Positions 33,094 to 44,000 of a stretch of DNA of 50,653 nt are shown one piece after another. The stretch spans positions 1,474,009 through 1,524,661 of the forward strand of contig GG745328.1 of NCBI GenBank assembly GCA_000151295.1. The letters are read 5' to 3'. Position 1 is the first letter of the stretch. Each line of letters opens with the position of its first letter. The notes under the pieces were generated by a model. That model saw only the letters and a list, made by a program, of their open reading frames with translations. It did no database searches and had not been told where the DNA came from. The position numbers and the translations under genes were made by a program. The stretch is from Allomyces macrogynus ATCC 38327 (lineage: Eukaryota; Blastocladiomycota; Blastocladiomycetes; Blastocladiales; Blastocladiaceae).

Positions 33094-34585
33094 TTATTGG
33101 CCCACTTTGCGCGAGGTCAAGCGCAACTCGGTGAGGCTCAGTGCCTCGGCCATGCGCCGCGGCCTCGGGAACGACACGACGCGCTCGACGACGAGTTGGT
33201 GCCGCGAATGGGGTGGAGAAGCTGCAACAATCTCGGTGCTATTCGGCAAGCATGAAATGAGAATCATGACGATCATTAGCCAGGAAACACAAACCGTACC
33301 TTGACGTGACGCCGTCCATGCCACGACCAGCCACCACCAAGTTGGTTTCCTTTGCGTACCGGCCAAAAGTATCGGCCAAAGACGGAGCTGTCATGTTGGC
33401 GGGGATTTGCCCGCGGTTCTTGATCATGGCCGCGAGGACTTGGTCCGGTGTCGGTACGACTGCCACGGGAACATCGGCCGGCTGGAGGAGAAAGCGCGCC
33501 AAGCTCGACATGATCGCACCAGCCCATAGAATCGCTGGCGCTTGCACTTTGGCGTGACTCGTCTTGGGGTACCAGGCCGCGACACTCGCGCGGCACGACT
33601 CGACCGACTGCTTGAGCAAGTTGACCTTGAGCGTGAGCTGCTCGGCCGCCGGCTGCGTCGACACGTCGTGGTCGTCCATGTGAATCAGAAGCTAGAGTGG
33701 AAGGTGGGTGAGCTTCTGGCACGTCGCGTCAATTGACGGTGATAAGGAAGACGCACGAACCAGGTGGGGCTCCAGTGCGTTGGTTGGGCCCGGAGATCTG
33801 AAACGCGGCGCAAGGGCGAGCTCGTCGTCGTCCTCCTCGTCACTGTCGTCCACGTCGACGCCGACGACATGCACGGGCTGTGCGACCGTGGGTGGGCGCG
33901 GCACGGGCTCCTTGGCCAGGGCCGGGACCTAATGGAAAAAGCGGAGAGCAGAGTAAACAACTGCGGTACACCCAGTTCAGCGACAGCATAAGAACCGATT
34001 TGCGGATAATGACGAACGTGCAAAAGGAGACGTTGGGTGCACACATGAACCCCCGTCACGAGCTCGTCGACATAGCTGACGATTTCGAAATCCTTGCTGA
34101 TCGCAGTCAAGAGATCTTTCAATCGAGCAGGGTCTGAGCGCGTCCGAAGCGCAGGGAGTGGCACGCGGAGTGGAGGGTGCGAAACGCACGGTAAGTGTCC
34201 CCAACGCCGGCCTCCAACAGGTGGACAGTGTACTGGTGGCTCCGTAGGGCATGGGGGAGACCTTGGAGCAGCGACATGGACTTGATATGGATCTGCATGC
34301 AAAGAATATCGGGCTGTGTGGATGTTGGTGACCCCAATTGCAATGAAAACTGCCCCCCAGGCCCATCGCGCTGTTGAAAAATCAGCAACGTACTTGATCC
34401 ACGAGGAGCTCGGTCATGATGGTCTTTTTGATGGCTTTCCACGTCTCGTTTGCTTCTATGCGGCGCGACAGGACGCGAATCATGGTCGTCGCGCGGCCTG
34501 CGCTGGCTTGAGTCGCGGATCTCGCCTGACCATTGACTCTCGAGTCGGCGCTTGGTAGTGTTTTGATCCAAATGCGACCGTCCAT
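33094..34585 (-). CDS. unrecognised six-exon protein, 360 residues
   Basis: Six exons (34585-34394, 34292-34190, 34133-34051, 33928-33761, 33691-33300, 33238-33094) with GT-AG borders join in phase and stay open, which is strong evidence for a real gene. The N-terminal half is helical (RRIEANETWKAIKKTIM, HALRSHQYTVHLLEAGVGD, KDLLTAISKDFEIVSYVDEL). The middle is acidic and probably disordered (DVDDSDEEDDDELAL). A second helical part follows (QLTLKVNLLKQSVESCRAS, AILWAGAIMSSLARFLL) with PVAVVPTPDQVLAAMIKNRG. No signal peptide or clear membrane segment is seen. I do not recognise a family. The gene shares a divergent ~275-base promoter region with eIF3a. The ATG at 34585 is the first in frame. 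Confidence 0.6.
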
Positions 34586-34860
34586 TCTGCAGTCGTATCG
34601 CGGGTGAGCTGTCGATTGGTTGGCAAGACGATTCCAAAGCGGGCGGGAGGCGAGACGAGGGCCAGTGAGTCACTCGCTTTGCTGAAGCTCCTGGCGACGA
34701 TCAACGGTGACTCCACGTGATCCTTGTAAACACGCCGGTGACGCCGCGACGCTCACTCACGCGCGCGCAACGACGCCGACCGCTGCACCTGAAGAGGCCC
34801 ACATCGGTCGACCACGGTGACGCATCCACCCGCGACTACCCGCAGGGGACTCTATCCACC
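34586..34860. promoter_or_regulatory. divergent promoter region (unknown gene / eIF3a)
   Basis: About 275 bases separate the two divergent start codons. No TATA box is apparent. Sharing of regulatory elements between the two genes is inferred from spacing only. Confidence 0.35.
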
Positions 34861-37800
34861 ATGCGGCCCATGTACATCAAGCCGGAGAATGCGCTGCAGC
34901 GCGCCGAGGGTATGCCACCGCGTCCCAATCGCTGCCGCCGTGTGTGATCCGGCCAATGCCGTGATTCTGACCGTGTTTTCTTTGCCCCCAATCACAGAGC
35001 TGCTCGAGGTGAACGCGCCAGGCGAGGCCATCAGTGTCCTGCAGGAGACGCTCGTCTCGCGTCGTTCGCGTAGCGCGCCGATCGCGTCGCTCGAGCCGCT
35101 CGCGCTCAAGTTTGTCGAGCTCGTCGTGCAGGAGAGCCGCAACCGCTTGGCGCGCGAGGCGCTGCACTCGTACAAGAACCTGGCGCAGAACACGTCGGTC
35201 GCGTCAGTCGAGAAGGTCGTGCGCCGGTTCCTCGAGTGCGCCGAGACCAAGCTCAAGGAGGCCAAGGAGGCCAAGGATGCCAAGGAGGCCGCCGAGAAGG
35301 AGGCCAAGGAGGCCGACGAGGACCTCGAGGACCTCGAGACGCCCGACACGTTCGACTCGATCTTTGCCACGGTCATTGACCAACTCGAAGACGCCGAGGA
35401 CGATGTCGTGGCCACGGCCACGAGCACGTCCACCTACAAGTCGAAGCGCCGCCAGCGCGAAGAGTTCACGCCGCGCCTCAAGTTTTTGTGGGACGCGTAC
35501 CGCACGGTTCTTGACGTGCTGCGCAACAATGGCCGTCTCGAGCTGCTCTACCAGCAGACGGTCGCGCAGGCGTTTGCCTTTTGCGTGCGCTACGGCCGCA
35601 AGAACGAGTTCCGCCGTCTGTGCGACACGCTGCGCCTGCACCTGGCCAGTATCCCGCGCCAGACCAACGCGCACCACGCCATCAACCTGTCGGACCCGGA
35701 AGTCCTGCAGCGGTTCCTCGACACGCGTTTCGTGCAGCTGCAGACCGCGACCGACCTCGAGCTCTGGCAAGAGGGGTTCAAGTCGGCCGAGGACATTTAC
35801 TCGTTGCTGATCATGGCCGCGTCGCTGATCGCGCCCAACAACCCGGCCAACCCTCAGCTCATGGCCGGTCTGCTGCCGGCCGCGCTCTTCACCAACAAGC
35901 GCCACGGGACCAAGATGATGCAAATGGTCGCCCAGTACTACGAGAAGATGACGCGCATCTTCTCCGTCTCGGGTGACGGCGTCTTCCTCGCCGCGGCCTG
36001 GAACAAGTACTACGGGTGGGTGCTCAACATGAAAGGCGCCTCGGCGCTCAACGACGACGAGCAGCGCGAGCTTGCTGCGCACGTTGTCCTGTCGGCCCTT
36101 GCCGCCCCCGTCTTCAAGGACCCGGTCAATGCCGAGGCCGCGCAGCGGTTCAATCGCAAGCACCGGCTCGCCGCGATGCTCGGTCTCGCGCACGAGCCCG
36201 AACGCGCGTCGCTCCTCGCCGATGCCTCGTCCAAGTCGGTCCTGAGCCGCGTGCCGCAGACCGTGCTCGACCTCTACGACGCACTCGAAGTCTCGTTCCA
36301 TCCGCTCTCGGTCGCCAAGCGCGTGCGCGGTCTCCTCACTGACCTCGAGCAGCAGCCGGCGCTCGCCAAGTACGTGCCGCACCTGCGCGATGTCGCTGTC
36401 GCCAAGATCCTGCAGCAGGTCGCGACGCTCTACTCGACCATCTCGTTCGAGTCGCTCATCGAGATCACGTCGGTCGGCGCGCGGCCCATGGACATGTTCA
36501 CGCTCGAGCAGCTGATTCTGCGCGGCAACCAGAAGGGCGAGTTCCAAATCAAGATCAACGCGCTGACGCGCACGTTTGATTTCGTGACCAAGGCCGCGAC
36601 GCCCGACTTGCGCGTGCTCTTGCAGCTGCCGCTCTTCACGCAGGCCGCGCTCGCCGAGAAGCGTGAGGTGTTTGCGCGCGCGCGCCAGCAGATGGAGGAG
36701 GAGCACCGTGCCGCGCTCGAGCGTCAGGCGGTCCTTGAGCAGAAGAAGGAGGCGCTCGAACAGATTCAGCAGCGCAAGGCCAAGGAAGAGGCGCTGGCTC
36801 GCCAGAAGAAGATGCAGGAGGAACGCGAGGCCCTGCAGCGCAAGATTGCCGAGGAGACTAAGCAGCGCGAGCTAGAGCGGCTCAAGAAGGAGCAGGAGGA
36901 GATTCGCAAGGCCGAGGCGCGCAAGATTGCCGAGGCGCTCAAGGTCAAGTCGGGTGTCACGATTGCCGACGAGGACTTGGATGCCATGGACACGACGGCG
37001 ATTTTCGCGCTGCAGGCCGAGCAGATCAAGAAGGAGAAGGAGGCCCTCGAGACCAAGATGGCGCAGGTCGTCAAGCGCCAGGACTTCCTGGAGCGTGCGA
37101 TGCGCAAGGAGGAGATTCCGCTGCTCGAAAAGGCGCGCGAGGAACAGAAGGTGCAGGACCGCAAGGCGTTTGACGAGGCGCGCAAACTCGCCGTCAAGGA
37201 GGCCAAGGAGCGTCACGCGACGGCCGTCACGATCAAGCACCGCGTGCTGCGCATGATGGGCGACTACCAGACGCTGCGCGACAAGCTCGCCAAGGAGCAC
37301 GAGGAGCAGATTGCCCGCGAGCAGGAGGAGGCCGAGCGCAAGATCGCGGCCGCCAAGGCCAAGCGCCGTGAACATGTGCGCGAGATGCTGCGCCAGAAAA
37401 AGGTCGCCGCCGAGGAGGCCGAGCGCCGCAAGCGCGAGCTCGAGGAGCGTGCCCGCGAAGAGGCCGAACGCCGTGCTCGTGAGGCCGAGGAAGAGGAGGC
37501 GCGCCTCCAGGCCGAGGAGGAAGAGGAGGAGGCTCGTCGCGAGCAGGAGCAGCAGCAGGACGAAGGCAAGTACCGCCCGCGCGGCTGGACCCCGCCCGGC
37601 GCCGCCCCCGCGGCTCCCGCTCGTGGTGGGTGGGCTCCGCCCGGTGCCGCTGCCGCTCCGGCCCGTGGTGGCTGGGCCCCGCCCGGCGCTGCTGCCGCTC
37701 CGGCCCCGTCGCGCGGTGGCTGGGCTCCGCCTGGCCGCGACTCGCCGCGCCCGATGCCGGCCGCCGCTGCTGCCGGTCCCGCTCGTGGTGGCTGGGCCCC

Positions 37801-38104
37801 GCCCGGTCGCGACAGCCCGCGCCCCGGGTTCGGTGCGGACCGTGGTGCGAGTCCTTCGCGCCCCGGCTTTGGCGCTGATCGCGGCGCGAGCCCGGCGCGC
37901 GGCCTGCCCGAGCGCAGCGGTGCCCCCGAGCCGTGGCGTCCGCGTCGCGAGATGGGTGGTGCCCCGCCCGCCCGCGAGGGCTTTGGCGGTGACCGCTCGT
38001 CGCCCGCGCCGGGTCCGTGGCGCCCGTCGGGTGCTGGGTCGCCGGCTGGCGGCGAAGGTCTGCGCCGCTCGGACAATGCCTGGCGCCCGCCCACCCGTCG
38101 CTAA
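34861..38104 (+). CDS. EIF3A: eukaryotic translation initiation factor 3 subunit a
   Basis: Exon 1 (34861-34909) encodes the conserved start MRPMYIKPENALQRAEE and is joined to a 3.1-kb exon (34998-38104); 1051 residues. An N-terminal alpha-solenoid and PCI region spans about residues 1-540. Landmarks include LKFVELVVQESRNRLAREAL, FLWDAYRTVLDVLRNNGRLELLY, and YEKMTRIFSVSGDGVFLAAAW with its following helices. A long charged coiled coil follows (about 560-875). Last comes a Gly/Pro/Arg tail with repeats of RGGWAPPG. eIF3a is the scaffold of the eIF3 complex on the 40S subunit and binds eIF3b through its coiled coil. Unusual here is a Lys/Glu-rich insertion at about residues 97-125 (KEAKEAKDAKEAAEKEAKEA). 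The C-terminal repeat resembles in position, not sequence, the decapeptide repeats of animal eIF3a. Confidence 0.95.
37575..37830 (+). repeat. tandem protein-coding repeat in eIF3a tail (GGWAPPG units)
   Basis: At least five in-frame copies of a unit with core R-G-G/x-W-A/T-P-P-G are separated by Ala/Pro-rich or DSPRP spacers. They start at the PRGWTPPG copy near 37577. DRGASPxR units follow further downstream. The DNA units are similar enough to recombine, so copy number may vary. Confidence 0.75.
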
Positions 38105-38452
38105 GAGCGCCGCTGCTGTGATGCTCGCATGACGGGACCATGGCCGTGTGTCGCTGGGTGAAGAGGACAGGAACGGGACGCTGTTCGATGTTGTTTGTCG
38201 CATTGGTTTTGGATTTGTGGTTGCCGGGTGTTGCCTGTGCATTCGATTGCCTATTCACGGGAAGTAGAGCGCGTAGTCACACCCACTTGTCTTTTGGCAC
38301 GTCTCGCCGTCTCGGTTCTCACTTTCGTCCAAACGATCTGAACAACGGCCAGAAGAAGCGATGAGAAGCGATGCTTCAACTTCAAACTGTGGAGCATTTT
38401 CACGTTTATTGCGTGTGAACAGTCCACGTACCTGTCCACAGTCCACCCCTCC
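38105..38452. other. convergent 3' flanks (eIF3a / LRR protein)
   Basis: About 350 bases between convergent stops, with an A/T-richer part near 38320-38420. No gene is supported. It probably holds both 3' untranslated regions. Confidence 0.45.
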
Positions 38453-39917
38453 TCACTCGATAACCGGCAACCCCTGCTTCTCGTCAAGCACGTCCTTGAG
38501 CACGGCGCGCGTCAACTTGGTCATTTTCATGCCGGCAATATTGACGCGGCGCAACGAGTTGTTGGCCACGAGTGATTCCAAGAACTGGGCCACGCCCTGA
38601 TCCGACAAGTGATTGTGCGAGACGTCCAGGTCGCGCAGCGTGTAGGTCGAGTCGACGGCCTTGCACTGCATCGGCAGTGCCGCGTCCGTCAAGCGGCAGT
38701 GTGCAATAGCCAAGGTCGCGAACGAGTTGCTCTTGGCGAGGAACTGCGCCATGGCGGCGCCGCCCGTGTCGCCGAGACCGTTGCTCGACAGGACGATGCG
38801 GGTGAGCGAGGGTCCGTCCTGAACGGGGGTTCGTCGCGTCGTGAGTCCGTGCTGTCTGGTGGAGAAGCGCGACATAGTGGTGAAAAGTACCTTGGCAGTA
38901 TTGAGGAACGCAGAGAGTCCCTTGCTTCTGATCTGGTTCCATTCCAGGTCGATATCCTTCATGACGTCGTTGGTAGCGAGACTTGCGCCGAGCTCTATCC
39001 AAATCACGGCATTCAGTTCAAAGACGCGCACCAAAAAACGTCAAGATCGGGACCGTGCGCACTTCGCACGCGCCAATATCGCCAATCTGGTTATACCCGA
39101 GGTTGAGTGCCTGGATCGCGCGGTTCGTGCGCAACGACTTTTCAAAATGTGCGGCCTCGTCGTCGCCTAACTGGTTGCGGCGCACCGAGAGCGATTTCAG
39201 CGTGACATTGTCGGTGCAGCCCTCGGCAATGGCCTTGCCGCCGGTGCGGCCGAGTATATTGTTTTCGAGGACGAGTTCGAGCAAAGTAGTGTTACACGTG
39301 AGCATTTCGCCAAAAGCGACGCCGCCCGCCGTGGAAATGGCGTTGCCCGTCAAGTCGAGGTGCGTGATCGTGCGGTTCGATTTGAGGACGTGGGCGAGAG
39401 CGACGGCGCCGTTGGCGCCTAAGTAGTCCGCGTTGGTTGGAGAAGATTGGTTGGCTGATCCCGCAAATGGCTACCGAGAGCGGAAGAACGCACCGAGGCC
39501 GTGGTTGAGCAGCTTGACGGTGGCCAAGTTGAGCGACTTGGTCAGTGCCAAGACGGGAATGGAGCCACATACCTTGCACGCGGCGAGGTAGGCCTCGGCC
39601 TGCGGGTCGCGCGGCGCGGCGGCGCCCTCTACCCACAAATCGCAACGCAACCCACGGATGATATCAACACGAAGATACACGTAATGGTCATGGATCAAGC
39701 TTGAAGACGACATACGCCGTGGGCGTAAGTAATACATCAACTGGTCCACGAGATCGTCGGGTTCCGGTTCCGGCTCAGGCTCATCGATCGCAGGCGGGAC
39801 GAGTACGGGAGCTGGAGCATAGTCGTGGTCGGGGTGCGGCTCGCCATTGCTCGCCGGGTGCCTTGCCGGATCATCGGTGGCCAGTGTCGTGGGTGAGGGC
39901 GGGTCATGGCCAGTCAA
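38453..39917 (-). CDS. ribonuclease-inhibitor-type leucine-rich-repeat protein (5' end unresolved)
   Basis: Exons ending or starting at 39494, 39418-39063, 38992-38891 and 38818-38453 join in phase. Residues form about nine RNI-type LRRs with the L-x-L-x-x-N pattern: LAACKVCGSIPVLALTKSL, ITHLDLTGNAISTAGG, LLELVLENNILGRTGG, LKSLSVRRNQLGDDEA, IQALNLGYNQIGDIGA, MKDIDLEWNQIRSKGL, LTRIVLSSNGLGDTGG, LRDLDVSHNHLSDQGV. Such repeats form curved protein-binding solenoids. Similar proteins include LRRC34/LRRC74-like and axonemal LRR proteins, but the partner cannot be told. The N-terminal region is Pro/Glu-rich (DEPEPEPEPDDL). No ATG is found in frame before 39737, so the start may lie in a further upstream exon. 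An 87-nt intron (39715-39629) is likely and is also open if retained. Confidence 0.7.
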
Positions 39918-40192
39918 GGCCGTACTGGTCGCAGCGGTTGATGCAATGTCGGGTGGCAGGGTGGAGAATGCAGACAGCGGTTAGGCGCGTGGTCTTCTGC
40001 ACGCATTCTTTTGCTGAAGCAGCAGTTTCAACGGCTCGACGGAGGCGGTAACGACGGTGGATGGAGCATGGAGCAGCGCAAGCTGTGACCGGCCGACGCG
40101 ACGGGCAGCGCGAGACGCAGCACGTGCAAGTCGCGTGTGTGCGGCATGGTTGTCTGCTGAGTCACCCCCTCCTGTCTCGCGCCCCACCACCT

Positions 40193-40318
40193 TCACCGTC
40201 TTCGTCGTTTTGCCTCATGCGCGTAGCTTGGCGCCGCCCGAATGCATCGCCGATCAACTTTACGTGCGGCCTCGGCTTCCGCCGGGTCCGTCTTCTCGAA
40301 CAGCGCATTGTTGACCAT
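40193..40318 (-). CDS. possible 41-residue ORF, doubtful
   Basis: Starts MVNNALFEKTDPAEAEAARK and ends in a basic EAKRRRR. The amino-acid composition is more protein-like than that of neighbouring frames. The A/T-rich palindrome at 40503-40520 could serve as its TATA box. It may instead be the last exon of a longer gene, because the frame stays open upstream (VKVEQMVNN) without an ATG. I recognise no family. Confidence 0.2.
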   Translation of the reverse strand: MVNNALFEKTDPAEAEAARKVDRRCIRAAPSYAHEAKRRRR

Positions 40319-40502
40319 TTGCTCGACTTTGACATGGCACGCGCGCGCCGTGTTCTGGGTGCGTGCTGCGCGCAGTGGACGCCCTGACGAAGCGGTCGTG
40401 GCCGCGGTGCACCGCGTGCCCTGGGTCGCTTGGCGGGTCGCCGGCCTTTGTCTGATAAACAAGGAAAACGCGGGAGACGCCAAGCAATACGCGTGCCGGC
40501 TC

Positions 40503-40520
40503 GATATACTTAAATATATC
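40503..40520. promoter_or_regulatory. TATA-like near-palindrome
   Basis: An 18-base near-perfect inverted repeat made almost only of A and T, in an otherwise GC-rich region. It contains TATA-like cores on both strands. It could be a TATA element for either the small minus ORF or, less likely at 500 bases distance, the ABC transporter. Confidence 0.4.
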
Positions 40521-40649
40521 ACGGGTGCTGCAGTCAACCCAAGTCGACCCAAACCGGAGCAAAGTGCCCTGTTGCCGACCATCTCCGACCTCTCGACCGT
40601 GCTTCCTCCCTTGCCTCGTGCCCCGACTCTACGCGCGCCGGCCGCCGAC

Positions 40650-40650
<1 letters not shown>

Positions 40651-40683
<33 letters not shown>
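40651..40683. repeat. (TGC)11 microsatellite
   Basis: Eleven perfect tandem TGC units (CTG/CAG class) in the 5' flank of the ABC transporter gene. It is the longest perfect trinucleotide repeat in the window. Confidence 0.95.
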
Positions 40684-40684
<1 letters not shown>

Positions 40685-41022
40685 GCTACTGTTCTCGCCC
40701 GTTGCCACTTAACTGCCGATCTGTTCGCCAGAAGTCATTGCCGCGCCCACCGCCGCCACCGCTCCCCTGTGCCGCTGCCGTCGCCACGCGCGCTCTCGTC
40801 TACTCCACGTTCCCCTGATCGCGCGCACCCGCCGGCACACACCTCTTCAATCGTGCGCTTTGCATCCGGCTCGATTGCCGCCCGGCTGTACGACGTGGCC
40901 CCGACTTTCGCTGCCCACCCCGCATCACACGCGCCTCTTTTGCTCGTCCCTGTGCGTCCGTACGCCCGTTTCCACGCACGCCAAGTGCTCGCTTACGCGC
41001 GCGCCCATAACCCCAAGACCCG

Positions 41023-44000
41023 ATGCCCGGCCAATCCGCCGGCGGCGCGGCGCGGTCGACGACGCCCGACGTGATGGACCCGACACACTCGGTTGCCGAG
41101 GTCCATTCTCTCACCAACCCGGCCACGGTGCCGCTCCTGCCCACCAACGTCGGCCTCGTTGATTCTGTCGGAGCCGCTCCGTCGAAACCCATTGTGCGCG
41201 CCGCGAGCACGCTCGCCGACCGCGACCTCGGCGCTGCGATGCCCGACCAGGCCCAGGCGACCGCGGCCGTGGGCACGTCGCCAACCTCGCCCGCTGCTCC
41301 CGCAAATGCGCAGCCAAGAGATGCCGTCGTTGATGTCGGTGCCGCGTCGTACGCGCCGACGCCCTTGCCCGCGGGCAGCCCGGAGCTCAAGTCGTATCAA
41401 GTGCGCGCTTTGGTGCGTGTTGGATTGGCACCATCTCGCGATGCACGCGCGCCGCGCGACCTGCACATCGGCGTGCTTGCTCGCGTGCAGATCCGGCCGC
41501 GTGGCACCCAGAGTGCAGTTTTTCCGCGGGCCGACCGAGTATCTGACGTGAACTGACCCGCCGTACCCCTCTTCGATCCCGCTCACCTTCTGGCAACAGA
41601 CGCGCAAGACGCTGAGCTACCAGAAACGCCAAAAGCTCATCAACTTTTGCTGCGTGTCGGCATGCCCGCTGCTCATGGTCGCCCTCAGTGGCATTCTCGG
41701 CATCGTATTGACCAACCTGATTGCCAACTCCAACGACCCCAAGCAGTTCCTCTACTGCTCCAACGCCGACGCCATGAACGCGTCGACCAACACGCCGCTC
41801 ACGGGCAACTGGCCCCAGGTCGACGGATCAACGATCCCACGCGCCAAGCCCGGGAAACCCGTCTCCCTGACGAATTTCCAGGTCACGCCCGCCGTAGGCA
41901 ACGGCCAGGGTCCCGTCTTGCCCGGTGGCGTGGCCGGGTGTGTCATTTGGACCGACAAGTCGTACTCGACGACGCCCGTCTACGAGCGCGATCCGTTTGC
42001 GGGTATGGCGCCGCCGTTTTCGCTGCTCTTCAACTCGTCGTCGCCGTCGGGCCAGCTCGCGCGACAGCTCGCGCGGTCCGGGTCCACGTTCCAGCCGGAC
42101 CCGAAATACGGGTGGTTGAACCCGCTCGGTGCCGTGTCGGCCGCCGCGCTGTTGCCGTTGTCGAACGCGCAGCAGTACCCGTGGGCGCTCATTTCGGAAC
42201 CGTCGGGCGTGGATCTCGGGTGGAAGAACAAGACGGACCCGCTGCCGTTCGATATGTCGTCGCTCGGCGCGATGAACAGCAACGCGAGCATGTCCGGGTT
42301 CCTCGGATCGTTTGCGACCAAGTACTACGCGGCCGTGACGCGCAACGACTCGGCGAGTTTCGGGATCAGTCTGGCTGGGTTGCAGGGCGTGCCGTATTTC
42401 ACCAAGGTGCGGCAGGCCGATGGCGCGACTGAAGAGTCGATCGATGACCAGCTCAAGGGATACATTTCGTCGGCGTTGAACTCGCTCAGCGGTATCAACA
42501 AGCAAGTGCTCTACCAGTCGGACCCGGATCCGGTGCTGCGGCTCAAGTACCAGGCCGATATCACCAACATTGTCACGTCGGTGCCGTGGGGCGCCATGGT
42601 CTTTTCTCAGTACGACCCGAGCACGGCATCCTACAAGTACACGATGCAGGTCGGCCGCGACCGGCGACTGGCTGCCGCTGGGTCGTTCCCGTCGCCCGGA
42701 TTCCGCAAGTTTATCTTGAACGCCATGGCCACATCGGCGATGCTCAAGAACTTGCTGCCCAACTCGTCGATCGTCCAGGGTCTGCGCGCCATGCCGCAGT
42801 ATGGGTCGACGGATATCGACTTGCCGATTGGCTCGTTCATTGGCCGCATTCTGTACCCGTTCGGCGTCAGTTTCCTGCTCCCGATCTTTGTCATCACGCT
42901 GACGCGCGAAAAGGAGGAGCGCATTCTCGTCATGATGAAGATGAACGGGTTGCACGAGGGCATCTACTGGCTCGCGCACGCTTTGCATTTCTACGTGCTG
43001 CACATTATCTGCGTCGTCGTCTTTATTCTCACGGGGCTCGCCTTCAAGCTCGACTTTTTCACGCGCACCGACGCGGGCGTCTACATTGTGCTCTTCATTC
43101 TGTGGGGTACCGCGCAAGTAGCCGTGTCCTTCTTTTTGTCGGCCTTCTTCTCGAAATCGCGCAACGCCCTCGTCGTGTCCTACCTCGTCGTGCTCTTGAG
43201 CGTGATCACGAACGTGGCTGCGGGCCAGCTCTTTGATGGTCGCGCGCCCGTTGCCTACTTGATTTGGCCTGCGTTTGCGTTTTTCCGCGCGCTCACGGTG
43301 ATCAACACGGCCTCGTTCAGTGCGACGCAAGTGCCGTACAAGATGAGCATGCTGCGTGGTAACGACGAGGTGCTCGCGTGTATGATCGCCCTGATCATTG
43401 GCACGGTGGTGTACGCGCTGCTCAGCTTTTACCTGTCGGCGGTTTTACCTTCCCAATTCGGGGTTCGGAAGCCCTGGCACTACGTCATCACGGAGCCGCT
43501 GGCCAAGCTCACGGGCGCCAAGAAGAAGCAGGACGAGCTCGACCGCCAAAACGTACGTTGTTCTTTACATTGCCTGCGCAGTGGCTACGGCGACGACGAC
43601 GACAACGCTAACGCGACTTGCGCGTGATCTTTAGTTTGTGATCGCCGTCAACCAGGACGAGACGCAGTTTGAAGACGACGACGTTCGGGCCGAGCGCGCG
43701 CGCGTCGACAACAACCAGTTCCCGCAGGACGCGCCGCTCGTCGTGCGCCATATGCGCAAGATCTACCCGGGCACCAACAAGATTGCTGTCAAGGACGTGA
43801 CCATGGCGATTGAGCGTGATACGATTTTCGGGCTGCTTGGTACGTACGCAGTTGGCGCGCTTGGGTTTTACTGGTGGCGCACGCGAACGTGCGTTCACTG
43901 ACATGATGAGCGGCTAGGTCCGAACGGTGCCGGTAAGTCGACGCTGATTTCGATCTTGACGGGGCTCTACGAGCCGACCATGGGTGAGGCCAAGTTATCT

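Larger units (their letters stand above)
39918..41022. other. divergent intergenic region upstream of the ABC transporter
   Basis: About 1.1 kb. It may contain the missing first exon of the LRR gene and a very small minus-strand ORF (40193-40318). It also holds a TATA-like palindrome (40503-40520), a TGC microsatellite (40651-40683) and C/T-rich stretches typical of a promoter before 41023. Confidence 0.4.

Noticed and set aside
35204..38258. Several long minus-strand frames opposite eIF3a
   Set aside because: All are shadows of the conserved eIF3a coding strand, and none contains a recognisable domain.
39537..39572. 36-nt GTATGT...AAG candidate intron in the LRR gene
   Set aside because: Too short, and the read-through residues (VCGSIPVLALTK) fit the leucine-rich repeat consensus, so it is treated as coding.
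41828..43330. 500-codon minus-strand frame
   Set aside because: Antisense to the ABC transporter membrane domain. Composition is Arg-rich and non-protein-like, a known artefact of GC-rich codon bias.
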